DNA from: Acanthornis magna
Taxonomy: Eukaryota > Chordata > Aves > Passeriformes > Acanthizidae
Length of the DNA stretch: 64,000 nucleotides
NCBI GenBank assembly: GCA_036785705.1
Contig: JAWUZG010000970.1
Span: 5,180,501 to 5,244,500 of the forward strand
Direction: 5' to 3'
The translations under genes and the position numbers were made by a program. Under the pieces are notes generated by a model. That model saw nothing but the letters and a program-made list of their open reading frames with translations. It ran no database searches and had not been told where the DNA came from. Below, piece after piece: positions 53,201 through 64,000 of the stretch. The number at the start of each line of letters is the position of its first letter. Positions within the stretch are counted from its first letter, which is position 1.

Positions 53201-56200
53201 ACAGACCATCAGTTCATAGCACTGATCTAAATGTGCTTTACTGCCTCTTCCACTTTCCTCTTGTTGGACCACTGTAGACAGACTGTCTACACACAAAGTT
53301 TTGTAATTTTCCTAATATTTTCCTTAGTGTGTTTTTAACGACATAATCCTTAGCATCATTAAACTAATGTAAATATGAATTGCTTGGAGGGCTTACAAAG
53401 AACTTATTATAAAGTTCCTTCAGGCTGATATATTAATATGTCCATCTGTGAAGATGGGCATATTAAGAGATTTAAGAGATCAGTAACTCAGATAAACACA
53501 GGATATTTTATGAACCAGGCTGGCTTTGGCCGAGCTTAGACTGAATTTTGGCATTTGCAAATTGTCAGTTTCCTGTGGCAAAACCTATAGGCACAAGCAA
53601 GGCTTTTCTAAGAGATCTAGGGGCTGAGATCTGTATCTTTATTCCTTTGAGGGCTAAGTAATAATTTTGATAGTTCATACCAATGGTAGTGACTCAGCCC
53701 TTCTGAAAATTAGATCAATGCTTATTCAAGACACTAGCATTAGACTTTTTCACGGTATTATTTAATTTCGACTTGTCTACACTCCTTTAGTCCAAAGGCA
53801 AATAGAATGGAATTACACTAGGATAGGAAAAATTAGATAATGTTGTAGGCAGCCTTACATTAAAAAATCCCTTTTGTCACTTCCCTCAATAACTCTGTCA
53901 GCAACATACTATTGTATCTCTCAGTCACGATCAAATGAGATGACAATTATTCAAAAAAGTAAATGCATGAGGAAACAACAGGAGGTACACATCAACACAA
54001 AGGATGCAATGGCCCACAGCGCATGTACTAAAGCAAAGATATTCACTGGCTTACTATCATAACCACTGGGTTTAAGCCTCTTTTCACAGATTTCAAAGGA
54101 TGTTTTAAATTTGCTTAAACTATTGCATGATCAGACTTGATTAAGAGATGGTTTCAGTTGGACTTCAGCATGCTGAGTAGTGACAACTCTGGGAACAGTG
54201 TAATGAAAAGAAAATGAATAGGAATAGGAACACATTCAGTATTCTAGCATTTCCTCATCCTTCTCAACCCTTGATGTAGCCAAATATCTTTATATCCACT
54301 TCTAAATAAGATTAAGGTTACAATAACATAACACAAATGTGTATGATAACCATATTTAACCAGTGCAATAGTTTACCACAAACTTCAAGCACTGCCCCAA
54401 GATGATAAAGACCTTTAATTTAATCAGTTCTCTACAACAAAATGGTGGTTATGGTGGGCTAATTTCTGTATATACATAAGCCCTCCATAAATACTTTACT
54501 AAATATTTGTTTCACGGCATGGATTTAAGCTTCAGAAGCTTCCCTCCGTTTTTGAAAAAGTAATGTGAACATTTTGGAAAAAAAGAAAAAGAAAGTAAAA
54601 CACACATACGGACCATTCAAATTCTGACTATTGAGCCCCAAGAGTTGTTCTTATACATCCGTAGTTAACTATGTTAGCACGTCTTAGCTGTTTTCTGTTG
54701 CCTACACATTACTGATGTTGCTACAGATCAAGCCTGAGTTTTAAAGCTGTTTCTATCACTAGTGAGTGCTTGTTCTCAACATTTTAAAGTGAAGATGTGA
54801 ACAAACCTGACTGAATACCTCAATGCCAATATATTTTGCATGTAAAATAAAAAAATCTCTCTGTGTTTCATTTGAAATCTGATAAATATTTATTATCAAT
54901 GCTGTTTGCGTTTAATCTGTTCAGGATATCATTCCTCGAGCTCCCTAGTACTTAAACAAAAATGGCATTTACATTACAATATTGCTTGCCAACAATCTCA
55001 TTTTCTGGTTTAGTCAGCAGCCTTCATGCTTGATTAGTCTTTAATTATACAAATACCTACATATTAAAAAAGTTTTCTTTTTTTCCATACTTTGAGCATG
55101 TAATTATTTTCTCTTGCATGCAAAAACCTTTAATTTTAGGATTAAGCAACTGATTCTCTTTAGTATGGATGGATTTTTTCAAGTGTTAAAGCAAATTTGG
55201 TTATTGTATTACGAGTAGGAAAATTAACTTTAGGAAAACCTTTCATTAGTGCATTTGACAGCACAGTGAGCAGCTGACAGAAAGTTCAACATGTTCTATA
55301 TACTTGAAAACAAAATGGATACCAATTCTATGTCCTCTGAAGTCAACACCAGTACTACTCTGAATTCAGCAAGAGAGTGACGTGGGCTATGCGATTCCTA
55401 CTTTGAATATTCCTTGCTTTTGTAATGTTAGTGTTGCAGCAGTACCTAGAAGTCCAATGCAAGATCAAGGTCTCATTGCATTATACCAAAAAGCTGTAAA
55501 GGTTTTCAGTATGAAGTGATCAAACAATGGTGGGAGAATCCTCAAAGGAACAGAAAGGCAAAGTGACATTCCAGACGGTGACAGACCTGGGACTGCAGTC
55601 TCATGCTCCTGACTCCAACAAGGCATTTACTAGAGCAGTTTGCTTCCTGATGCAAATTATTTGTCAAAACTGAATTCAGTAAGCGAAGGCATAATATGTT
55701 GATGAGATTAGATCTAAATATGCAGATTTGATACAGCAGTAAAAGAATTCCCTCCCCTTCTTTTCCTGCAGTTTTCACTTGTGAGAGCATGGACTGCCAA
55801 GTTTGGCTCTACAGGACTGACATATGTTATTTGCTTTTACATTTGAAGTACCTGTGATTTCCCCCTAGACATACTCTTTGAATGTCTATGGGGAAAACAT
55901 CAAGGATTTTTAGAATGGCTTGGTTTTATCAAGAACTGTTTATTTTTATTTGTTTTACATGGACTGAAAATTCTGTCAGACACATTTTGATTGCATGGAG
56001 AACATGTTTCAGAGTCAGAAGACAACTAAAAGAACCCAAACAAGGCAGCTGCAATTCTACAAAGTTTGGGAGGGAGAAGAGTAGGAAATCTTCATCATGG
56101 CATGTTGAGCTTGTTCCTGTCTCATTTGAGTGCTGTGAGAAACCTTCTGCCAACTTCCCTTGTAGTGGAGTTAGGTCTTGTTATAAAGTGAAAAGTTGCA

Positions 56201-56401
56201 GACAGAGGTAGGATGGAAATGCAAACAGCATCTTATTCCAGAATGGTGATCAGTGATAAAATTTCAGCCTTTCATAATGCCAGTACTGTTTTGGGGTTTT
56301 TTTCCTTTCTTTCCCAGTAGAAAAGGTCAGTAGGAATAAAGGCACTGTAAGTAACAAAGACTTTCTTTCCTCCCGTCTCCTCCTCCCAACATTTTCCTTT
56401 T
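44271..56401. other. Unique intron, no gene seen
   Basis: About 12 kb, slightly less AT-rich at 44400-46500. It contains a small GC hairpin at 49612-49632, ATGCAAAT octamers at 45445 and 55650, and an AT-rich homeobox-motif-rich stretch near 54890-55060. No exon with splice framing or recognisable transposon was found. The 109-codon frame at 55882-56211 resembles nothing known. Confidence 0.5.
49612..49632. repeat. Short GC-rich inverted repeat
   Basis: GGGGGATC and GATCTCCCC can pair with a TAAA loop and one bulged T, an 8-bp stem. A second small hairpin (ggca...tgcc) lies just left at 49594-49610. There is no evidence of transcription or function. Confidence 0.5.
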
Positions 56402-56407
56402 CTTCCC
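56402..56407. repeat. Target-site duplication CTTCCC, left copy
   Basis: CTTCCC directly before the LTR's TG, repeated at 56937-56942 directly after its CA. A 6-bp duplication is typical of ERVK (class II, beta-retrovirus-like) integration. Confidence 0.9.
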
Positions 56408-56936
56408 TGTGGCGGGTTGCCCCTCTGCCTCCCAGGCTGATGCTTTCCCTCTTCCCACCCCTCAGGGAAGAGAGCCTTGCCTGGGCAGGAGTGATTCTGG
56501 CTACGCCTCCGCCTCTCAGGCCAGCTCCGCCCACCTTGGGAGCTGGGGACTGCCCCTGGGGGTGTGGATTAAGGTGTGCCTAAGGGCTCCGGATCCACCC
56601 ATCCCTCCAGATCTTTCTATTCAGTTATGTATGTCATTGGTTAATTTGAATTGTACCCCTCCCTCCTATGTTATTATTGGCTTATGTATGCTTGTAACCG
56701 CCCTCTCCCTCTTTCCTCATTGGTCACCCCTTTCCCTCTTTGACCGGCTGCACCCTGGCAGTCGGTGCCATTCTGCCACACCATCGCCATGGATATGGCC
56801 CTCCTTCCCCTGCTCTCCCTCCCGACCACCTCAAACCCTCTACCCAAATAAAGGAGAGCTTGGGAAGGAGTATTCCTCCCGCCACCCTTTGCCTCATCGC
56901 TGTCTTCTTTATTTCGGTCTGCGACACTTCCCTAAG
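56408..56936 (+). mobile_element. ERVK-like solo LTR, 529 bp
   Basis: Starts TGTGGCGGGTTG and ends GGTCTGCGACA, with matching 6-bp CTTCCC duplications at both ends. U3 is pyrimidine-rich and carries CCAAT-type boxes (cattggttaat, tattattggctta, cattggtcacc). A perfect AATAAA lies at 56847-56852, followed by 'tgtcttctttatttcggtc', a typical R/U5 end, so the sense strand is plus. No internal region or second LTR is present. Its 529 bp and exact ends suggest a fairly young insertion, antisense to POU6F2. The 181-codon frame across it (56409-56954) includes flank and is not a viral protein. Confidence 0.92.
56847..56852 (+). terminator. AATAAA polyadenylation signal of the ERVK-like LTR
   Basis: Canonical hexamer 84 bp before the LTR 3' end, in the position expected for an R-region signal. 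It could end transcripts only on the plus strand, not those of POU6F2. Confidence 0.75.
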
Positions 56937-56942
56937 ATCAGG
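56937..56942. repeat. Target-site duplication CTTCCC, right copy
   Basis: Identical to 56402-56407. Confidence 0.9.
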
Positions 56943-58590
56943 CCCTGTCCTTGAGGAATTCTACACTGATGGAAACTGTACTTTCAGATGAATCCTAGGA
57001 ATGAGACTGACTTCTCCTTACTTGCCGCTTCCTAGATCTTGATGCCAGTACAGCTCTAGTCCTTATCATCTGCCCCACCTGCCCCATAGCCCATGGAGCA
57101 CCCACATTGGCAGCTCTACTTGTCACTCAGGGAGGTGTCCCCAAGTTCCTCGGAAAAGGCCAAGAGGAGATCAGCCCTCTACCATTTCTGTCCTGTTCCA
57201 GCTGGAGCCACTAGTCCACAGGAAGATTCAAACTGGCACAAGGGCAGTAAGACACAAAGACAGCACTCTAGCTGGGTTTGGCTCTCTAGCAGGTTGCAAA
57301 CAGAGTTATAACATTACTATGATGAAAAACATGAGAGTGTTAGCAACTAACAATTTTTATATCACTTCTTATCACTTTCGTTCAGAATCATCTTCTGATA
57401 CCAATTTACTGGCCATCTCTAGCAGACAACACCCTTCTGTAATGTGACTGAGCCTATATTTTAGGGGTTTCTTTATAGCACCAGTATTTTTGCTAAAAGA
57501 CTAGGATCCTCCCAAATCTGAGTGCTTCCCCAATGCTTTTTACTTGCATGTAGGCATTTCTTGATAGTTATACAAAGACATTGCAGATGTGAATGCCCCT
57601 TTAAAGAATCTCATCTCCTTTAAGAACCAAAATGCACCATCATCATTCCTTCAGTAAAAGGATAATCCTAGCAATATATGATATGCTGTTACTATATGTC
57701 AGTTTTGGTCTCCTGGAAATACAGCTTTGCCTTCCAGTCTCTTTCACAAACATAACCTAACTTGGTTATCCAACTGGAATCCTCACACGATATTAGGTCA
57801 TGTCTAAGCTATCAGAAATAAGTCAAGTCCCTGTCCAGTGGGAAATTATCTGAAATTATCCTTATTTATCATGCAATTTCTGATGCAAATGAAGATGAAA
57901 AATGGAATATTGAAATGTCTCAGCAAAACAAATTTGCATTTGAAAATGATTAAGTATTCTAGCAGATTTCAAATCATCACCACGAATTAAAATATTTTCA
58001 ATTTCGTTTGTTAAGCCAATTTTTTTTTTTTGCAATTCAGTATAATAATTTTTTTATATACATATTAAGTTGATTTTAAACAAAAGGTATCCTTAATAAT
58101 TTATATTTACCAGACCTAAAATAGAAAATGAAAATGAAATTTTGGGCAGGGGAGAAAGCAACTTTATAAAATTGCATCATTGTTGGAAAAGAAAAACCAC
58201 TTAGAAAATTCCTGACCAGTTTAAGGTATTATGGCATCAAAATAAAAATTGTGTGTATTCCAGAGGTAAGACTGCTTTTTTTTTTCTGAGACTCATAGTG
58301 CCCATCTATCCTTTCTTGCTCTCTTTCCTTTACTTCATTTTCTTTCTCAGCTGGTGGCAAACTTCTTCATTTCTTGACTTTGTCCTGGATTAGCAGCACA
58401 AAATACAGTGGTGCTACAGGACAAGTAACCCTAAATATCTTTCAAACCTTGCAGGTGGAACATATAGTAGGAGAATTGTAGAAGGCTTCTCTTCCAGATG
58501 AAGATGTTATGCTGGGGCCCCTTAAGACCTGCAACCCATCACCTATTAACATGGATTCAATTGGTGATTTATATATTTTAAGAAAAGGCT
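56943..58590. other. Unique intron, no gene seen
   Basis: The first 400 bp are moderately GC-rich, then AT-rich. Two perfect POU octamers lie in opposite orientation at 57883-57890 and 57932-57939. No exon or transposon was recognised. Confidence 0.5.
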
Positions 58591-58719
58591 ATAATATATA
58601 ATATAATATGATATGATATGATATGATAAGATATGATATGATATAATATATAATATTATATAATATGATATATGATATGATATGATATGATATGATATGA
58701 TATGATATAATATAATATC
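58591..58719. repeat. (ATATG)n pentanucleotide microsatellite
   Basis: About 129 bp built mainly of ATATG units, with interspersed ATATA variants and one AAGAT interruption. The longest uninterrupted block is at about 58672-58707. Expected to vary in length between individuals. Confidence 0.95.
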
Positions 58720-59159
58720 AAAATAAAAAAAAATTTAGGATTATCATATCTACAAAACATCAAGTCTCATTGTTAATTTCCTACTTGCTAGGAAGGACAT
58801 GTACTGCTAAATGCCCATTTGTTTAAATGATCCTAATTTCCTCATATCCTAACCCACAAGGAGTTCTTAGAAAGACACATTTTCTGACTGTGTCTGAGGT
58901 TGTAACCTCTGACTTTTAATTTTCCAGTTTCCACATAATTAATTATTAATTACTTCAAACAAAAGTAGAAGATTGGTGGAGAAAGGCAAAAAATGAAAAA
59001 AAAGCAGGATTTGGAAAGCTCATATTTCCAGTGTAACCCCTTCGATAAAAGGATATTTTTTCTTTTGCCTAAATTGTTTCTAGTTGCAGCTCTAAGGTCA
59101 GAATAAGCCAAGAGAATGAATGGAACAAGCATCCTGATGGGCTGCCTGAAGCTGCCTGG
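58720..59159. other. Unique intron, no gene seen
   Basis: AT-rich sequence between the pentanucleotide array and the candidate conserved element. Nothing recognisable. Confidence 0.5.
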
Positions 59160-59520
59160 TGTTACGGATCAGCGTAAAACCAGCTCTCTTTCCTCTGCCT
59201 GAGCCGATGTAACTCAGTGGAGTGGCAAATTACATCAGACCTACAGCTGTAACCCGACATTATGATTAATTTGATCAGTAATTTCTCCTGTTTTTCATTT
59301 TAATCGGTGTGACTATTCTGCTGTGGCAGGTCTTTCAGATCTAATTAAGATAAATTTCAGAGTAAAAGACTTGGCAGAATTTTCAAGTCAAATCCAAGCG
59401 TCAAGTGTGAAGACCTGCAGCACTAGTCAATCAATTTCCAGTAAAGACGGCAGACTGTAACTCAGCAATCAACCCATTAACACTTAAGCAAATTTCATAA
59501 TCTCCAGGCCTGTGCTTAGT
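59160..59520. promoter_or_regulatory. Candidate conserved non-coding element rich in homeodomain ATTA sites
   Basis: Unlike its flanks this block has no homopolymers, keeps several CpGs (ttacggatc, cagcgtaa, agccgatg, acccgaca, aatcggtg, aagcgtca, agacggca) and packs homeodomain-type motifs: GATTAATTTGATC, TTTTAATCGG and TCTAATTAAGA. The texture is that of a developmental enhancer. There is no open frame, so it is not an exon. Conservation is inferred, not seen. Confidence 0.35.
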
Positions 59521-59698
59521 TACTCTCTCAAAACATTCTGACTACCAATGAAAAAAGAGAAAGTATTACCTTTATTAAACACCTGCATCTGCTAAAACCA
59601 CCAACAGAATCCACAAGTGGACACTTGGATAGATCTCAGCAATACTGCCAAAAAAAAGGCTTAATTTTAAAATTTAAAACACAGTCTAGAGTGGCTTC

Positions 59699-59716
59699 TT
59701 TTTTTTTTTTTTTTTT
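59699..59716. repeat. 18-nt poly-T run
   Basis: Uninterrupted T18, preceded by TTC. Confidence 0.9.
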
Positions 59717-60260
59717 CACTAGCGGTATCTAGGAGCTGAGCGACCTCTTTTAGGTGCTTTTTTGTACAATGAGCCTTAATGATATAACATCAAGGCTATA
59801 ACAAATAGAGAATATTGCTCCTCAGAGTCAACAAGCCCCAAGCCCACTAGGTTCTCAATGTTCACTTGGTCCACAAAAAAAAAAGTAGAAAACTTTTTTT
59901 CTTGCAGAATTAGAAACCTGTGATAACTTGCAATTTTTTTTTCTTTAAATACAAAGAGATGGGGATATGAAAAATAGGGGAAAACAAAGTAATGCTTTAG
60001 GATATTCTCTACTTTCTTAAAAAATTTTGGAAATATGGGTGAAAAAATAGATTTAGAGAAATTAATGCTAACAGAACAGATCCACTTGATTTATAAGAGT
60101 ATCTGTGGGCCTGGAGATACTTTTCAGTATCAACTGAAAAGTCAGTCAACTTTTTCTGTCCTTAAGATCCCTGAGAGTCCTTCTCTCTGCCTAGAGAGGT
60201 TTTGGAAATAGAAGACCTTATGGGATATGTATCCTTTCCCAAATTTGTTCTGGGAGGATG

Positions 60261-60283
60261 TTATTTATTTATTTATTTATTTT
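60261..60283. repeat. (TTTA)n tetranucleotide repeat
   Basis: About five TTTA units in a row. Confidence 0.88.
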
Positions 60284-61235
60284 CCCATTTATTAAATACT
60301 TCACTTGCTCTAGGAGTTTATTAAATGCTTCCATTTCAGAAGCTAGAGTAAGCTGTTTGCTGGACAAACAGCTCCACTTTCCTGTCCTTCAGAGAATTCT
60401 CTAGCAAATGGTTTCCGTTATTAGCCTCAGCATCTGCCCCTTGGGTGCTAATAATGCCAGTTGTTTTGCTAGAAGATTAATTTCCTTTGCTTTAAATGTA
60501 AGTCAGACACGAGTCCTCCTTGTGTTTCTGAAAAGAGGAAAAGCTGCAGAGTATATTTGGATGGACCAGACAGCCAGTGCTCCACCTGAGAGGTTTCCTC
60601 AGAAAAAGAGAAGACTTGCTTATAAAGTCTGTTCGAGAATGTTTAAACATCTCTGCTCCATTTAAATGCAGTATTAAACAGCTTTGCAGGGGGGAGTCCC
60701 AATGCCTTAAAGACCCCAAAAAGCAGTGAACGACGGGAGAAGGGAAGACTGCTGAGGAGAAGATCTGGAACTCTGTTCACTGCACGGATGGATGCAAGTT
60801 TTAGACACAACTGAAACCAGCTTTTCTGTGGAAATGACACCCATGAATCTCCAGCTAGAGATTCTAGAATACTAGAAGCCCTCAAACAAGCTAGCCACAG
60901 CAGGAAACCAGCTGGCATGTCTCTGCACTGTGCACCAGGGCCAGGATACAGCACAATGCAGAGTCCTGAATGTCCAACCAGGACAAACAGCAATGTTTCC
61001 ATATCAGAGCAGCCCAGGAAGGATGAGTATGACCATGGAAGTGCCAGAAGAGGTAAGAGAAGACGAAAGGAGGCCCTGCAGGCACTGAAACCCAAACCCA
61101 AAAATTTCTCAAGCAAAGTTCAAGTTTGTGAACAGTAATGTCTGTGTGGTTCACAGAACCACTGCAGTAGTAAAGAGTACAAAACCAAAAGGAGAGTGCC
61201 TGAATCAGAACAGCATTTTTGATGGGTAATAACCA

Positions 61236-61248
61236 TGTGTGTGTGTGT
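61236..61248. repeat. Short (TG)n repeat
   Basis: Six and a half TG units. Confidence 0.8.
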
Positions 61249-64000
61249 AGTACAGGAGTACCATGACTTCCTAGCTAGTGAGAATTTTTACACAAATACT
61301 TGCTTGTTCTGCCCATGATATCACCTTCATCAACTCACAAAAATCTTTACAATACTATAGGAACACACAGAAATCCAAAACTGTCAGTAGAACAAGGTAT
61401 TCAAATCTTTCTGTTTGACGTGAGCAGGGGATGAAATAAGCAAAATATTCTCATCACATCACCAAGCTCAACTTAGCTGACTGCAGGGGACTTTCCATAC
61501 CATTAGTTTTGAGCTGAGGTCTAGCTCTTGGCAGCGTCTCCTGGAATTCCACCTAAGATCAGCACTTCAACTGGCTCACTTTCACCAGGTGATAGGCATG
61601 AACCTTCTTGAATAAATGTCTTCTGTACTTGTCTATATCACCTGTCGTCTTCTGATGTGGATTATCTCACTCCCTACTGATACCAAAAATTAGGAGTTTT
61701 TGGACAATGGATTCAAAGCACTGCATTTACTTACCATTTATAAAATAGTTACTTGTCAAATTGATTACTAAGTAACTCGGGAACAGATTGAATCAGGCAT
61801 AAATTGCACAGTATCTTATGCAGAAGAAGGCTAGATAATTTTACCAAAACAATAAAACCCCACCAAACTCAGTGGGATTACTGGTGTCATAATCTCCATC
61901 AAATTTTCTTGATCTCAGGATTCAATAAACATGAGACAAATACAACAGGTCTTGGATGTGAACACAATCATAAAGACAGACCATGAGTACAGCCCTTGAA
62001 AAATTGGCCTTTATCAAGCCAACAGAGACTTGGTTATAACTTCTGTATCTTAAAAATATGTAAATATGTCAAAGTCTCAGTAAATACTGAGATTTCTTCA
62101 AAGCTGACTTTTCCTTAATGAGAAGTTAACTAGTGAATGAGGCTGGTGGGAAAGAGAAGGGGAAGCTTGTTTTTTGCGACTATTGGAGCCTCAGACATGT
62201 GTGTACCTCTTCTCCCTCATTTGCAGCTGAGTATTTCAGCCTTTCTGCTTTTCCTTCTTCCTTTGTTTTAAAAATGCTGAGTTTCCAAATACATTATTTA
62301 AGATTAGTATGAAAATTTAATCTGAAGGAGGTTCTGGTTTTGGTATCCTAGAGTTTGCTATTACTTGGAACATTTTTGTGCTGTTGTAATCTCCTCACTT
62401 CCCTTCTTCCCTATTTTTATTATTTTTTGTTTTTTTCACTCATCATCTTCCATCAGCTGCAGTTATTGTAGGTAGACTTCTATGACAAAAGGGACTCCAG
62501 GAAAGAGTTCTGAAAATGGTCAGAATAATTTTACAGTAAGAAAATCTCTGGGGATTTCCTGTTTTTCTGCTCCTATTCACACACAAACAGAACAGTAGAA
62601 ATCTTCTATTTCTGTGAATTCTTCTATTCCTATAGTGTAGCTCTCCCTTTGCAGGTTTGGCTCTGTGTACATTCATCTTACCCACATCTCTAAAATATAC
62701 AATGAGTGTCAGCACCAGAAGCTAACCTTTTTCTTGGAGCCAGCTAAATAAATGTTGCTGACACAAAGTGCCTTATTCTGGTAGTGAAGCAGAATCATTA
62801 GCTACTTTGTACTATGCTCACCTGATTTTCTATTGCATATAATCAACTTCTTATGACTCAAAAATTTTAGTTGAGTGAAAACTCTGTAAGAGGTGGTAAC
62901 TATCCTTTGAAGTTCCAACATGGTGATTATTCAAGAAGCCATATGTTTTGCCATGTAATAACACTAAACATTCACAGGATAAGCAAATTTGGAGAAGTGT
63001 ATTTTTCCTGAAGTAAAGGTTTTGAAGTCCTCAACTTACAACATGAGATAGGTTGTCTTTCATCTCTGGGTTCCTTTGTCTCAGTCAATTGACACAATGA
63101 AAATAAACATCAGACTGTGACTATCTTTATGAGTAATTTCACCATTTTAGAAGGCAGGGATGAAAATCTTTCATCCACTGCCTGACCCAACACTTCCTGA
63201 AAGAGAGCTCAACTTTAAAATATTCTGCTCTGGTTGTTGTCTATTGCAAATCAGCAATGACCCTGGTTCTGCAGTGTTTTGCTTTTACCAGCGTAAATCT
63301 GGAGCATCATCACTAATGTTAACAAAGAATTCAGGTCCTGGAACCTAAAGTGAGGTTTTACGTCTTTCTACACAATCATTAAAAGACCCCATAAAAAATA
63401 GTTCTGTAACTACAATCCAGCCCACTGAATAATGTAAAAAATAGTGATAAAATTAGAGCACAGTATAACAGAATAATCTGACAAGAATAATTCTGAGACT
63501 TTTAGCTGGTGTATGCTGCACCGGCACTATTAATTTCTGATCAGCTAGCAAAGTGCCTCACCTAGGTACACCTAAGCAAGTCACTTTCATTTAATTTGCC
63601 TTCTGAAGGACATGACAGCATCTGTACATTTTGAGATGTAATTGCTGTTATCCTTCAGTTTTTTGAAACAAACACAATCATCCTCCTGAATTACTGACTT
63701 TCCATGACAATTTTTTGAGGTTGCATTTCTTTAAACTAATATCTTTCAGACAGATCCTGAATAATGTAAGAGGATAAAGCCCACATGAAAAAAATCAAGA
63801 ATTCAGAAATGAAATTTTAGCTGTCAAACTTTAACTTAGTTGTTCTTTATTCCCTTAATATTCTTTGAACAAAAATCCATTTCACTCTAGTTCATAAAGA
63901 ACATTACCCTAGAGGCCATAATACCTCTGAATTTTGTTTTAGGTTGATTTTTACGTTGGGGCATTGAACATTTAAAAAAATCCCCATTCTAAGCAGCTAT

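Larger units (their letters stand above)
25544..64000 (-). other. POU6F2: POU6F2 intron, 5' of the exon (runs off the window)
   Basis: Inferred intron upstream of the exon in gene orientation. The glutamine/proline-rich exons expected further 5' were not found, so the intron is at least 38 kb. It carries all three LTR insertions of the window, the MIR-like SINE, the pentanucleotide array and a candidate conserved element. The LTRs are plus-strand, that is antisense to the host gene, the orientation usually better tolerated in introns. Confidence 0.75.
59521..64000. other. Unique intron to the window end, no gene seen
   Basis: Contains an 18-T run (59699-59716), (TTTA)n (60261-60283) and a TG run (61236-61248). 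A somewhat GC-richer block at 60400-61150 is open for 157 codons on the minus strand and 73 on the plus strand, but I recognise neither product. Confidence 0.5.

Noticed and set aside
55882..56211. 109-codon plus-strand frame in a non-repeat region
   Set aside because: No known family, no codon bias evident, overlapping antisense frame of similar size, no splice framing.
56409..56954. 181-codon plus-strand open frame, the longest in the window
   Set aside because: It lies almost wholly in the ERVK-like LTR and runs past its end through the target duplication. It is Pro/Ser-rich with no viral protein resemblance.
58591..58719. Repeated short units considered as a CRISPR-like or other functional array
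   Set aside because: Contiguous pentanucleotide units without spacers in eukaryotic DNA: a microsatellite.
60643..61116. 157-codon open frame on the minus strand, same strand as POU6F2
   Set aside because: Leu/Ser-rich peptide without a recognisable domain, no similarity to the N-terminal part of POU6F2, and no convincing splice framing. Treated as chance.

Overview
This window is vertebrate nuclear DNA, almost certainly from a bird. It is AT-rich, has no operons and no long open reading frames. Its interspersed repeats are the avian set: CR1 LINE 3' ends with the ATTCTATG-type octamer tail, ERVL-like and ERVK-like solo LTRs, and one ancient MIR-type SINE. The LTR types look like those of neoavian birds, possibly a passerine, but I cannot fix the species.

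The only coding sequence I can support is one 147-bp exon on the minus strand (25397-25543). It encodes 49 residues, with a perfect AG acceptor and GTGAGT donor. I recognise the peptide as the alanine-rich segment N-terminal to the DNA-binding region of the POU-domain transcription factor POU6F2. Mammalian POU6F2 is a very large gene with huge introns, so one small exon in 64 kb fits. Everything else is therefore read as intron of this gene: 1-25396 lies 3' of the exon and 25544-64000 lies 5' of it in the gene's sense.

Layout along the plus strand. 1-701 is a CR1 3' end (sense). 6406-6484 is a small antisense CR1 tail. 9125-9848 is a second sense CR1, of a different subfamily, that keeps a relic of the ORF2 C-terminus; an A/C-rich, nearly T-free tract follows it. 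About 21150-21480 is a candidate conserved regulatory element with three TAATGAG cores. 25397-25543 is the POU6F2 exon. 28942-29778 is an ERVL-like solo LTR with a 5-bp target duplication. 42444-43132 is a second LTR whose 5' boundary lies inside a perfect 68-bp tandem duplication. 44141-44270 is MIR-like. 56408-56936 is an ERVK-like solo LTR with a 6-bp target duplication. 58591-58719 is an ATATG pentanucleotide array. About 59160-59520 is a second candidate conserved element. The rest is AT-rich unique intron with scattered homopolymers.

I looked for an undescribed system and do not see one. There are no gene clusters, arrays, RNA genes or intact mobile-element proteins. The observations most worth checking are the exon itself with its nine-alanine run, the TAATGAG cluster, the two solo LTRs with exact target duplications, and the microhomology-bounded 68-bp duplication.
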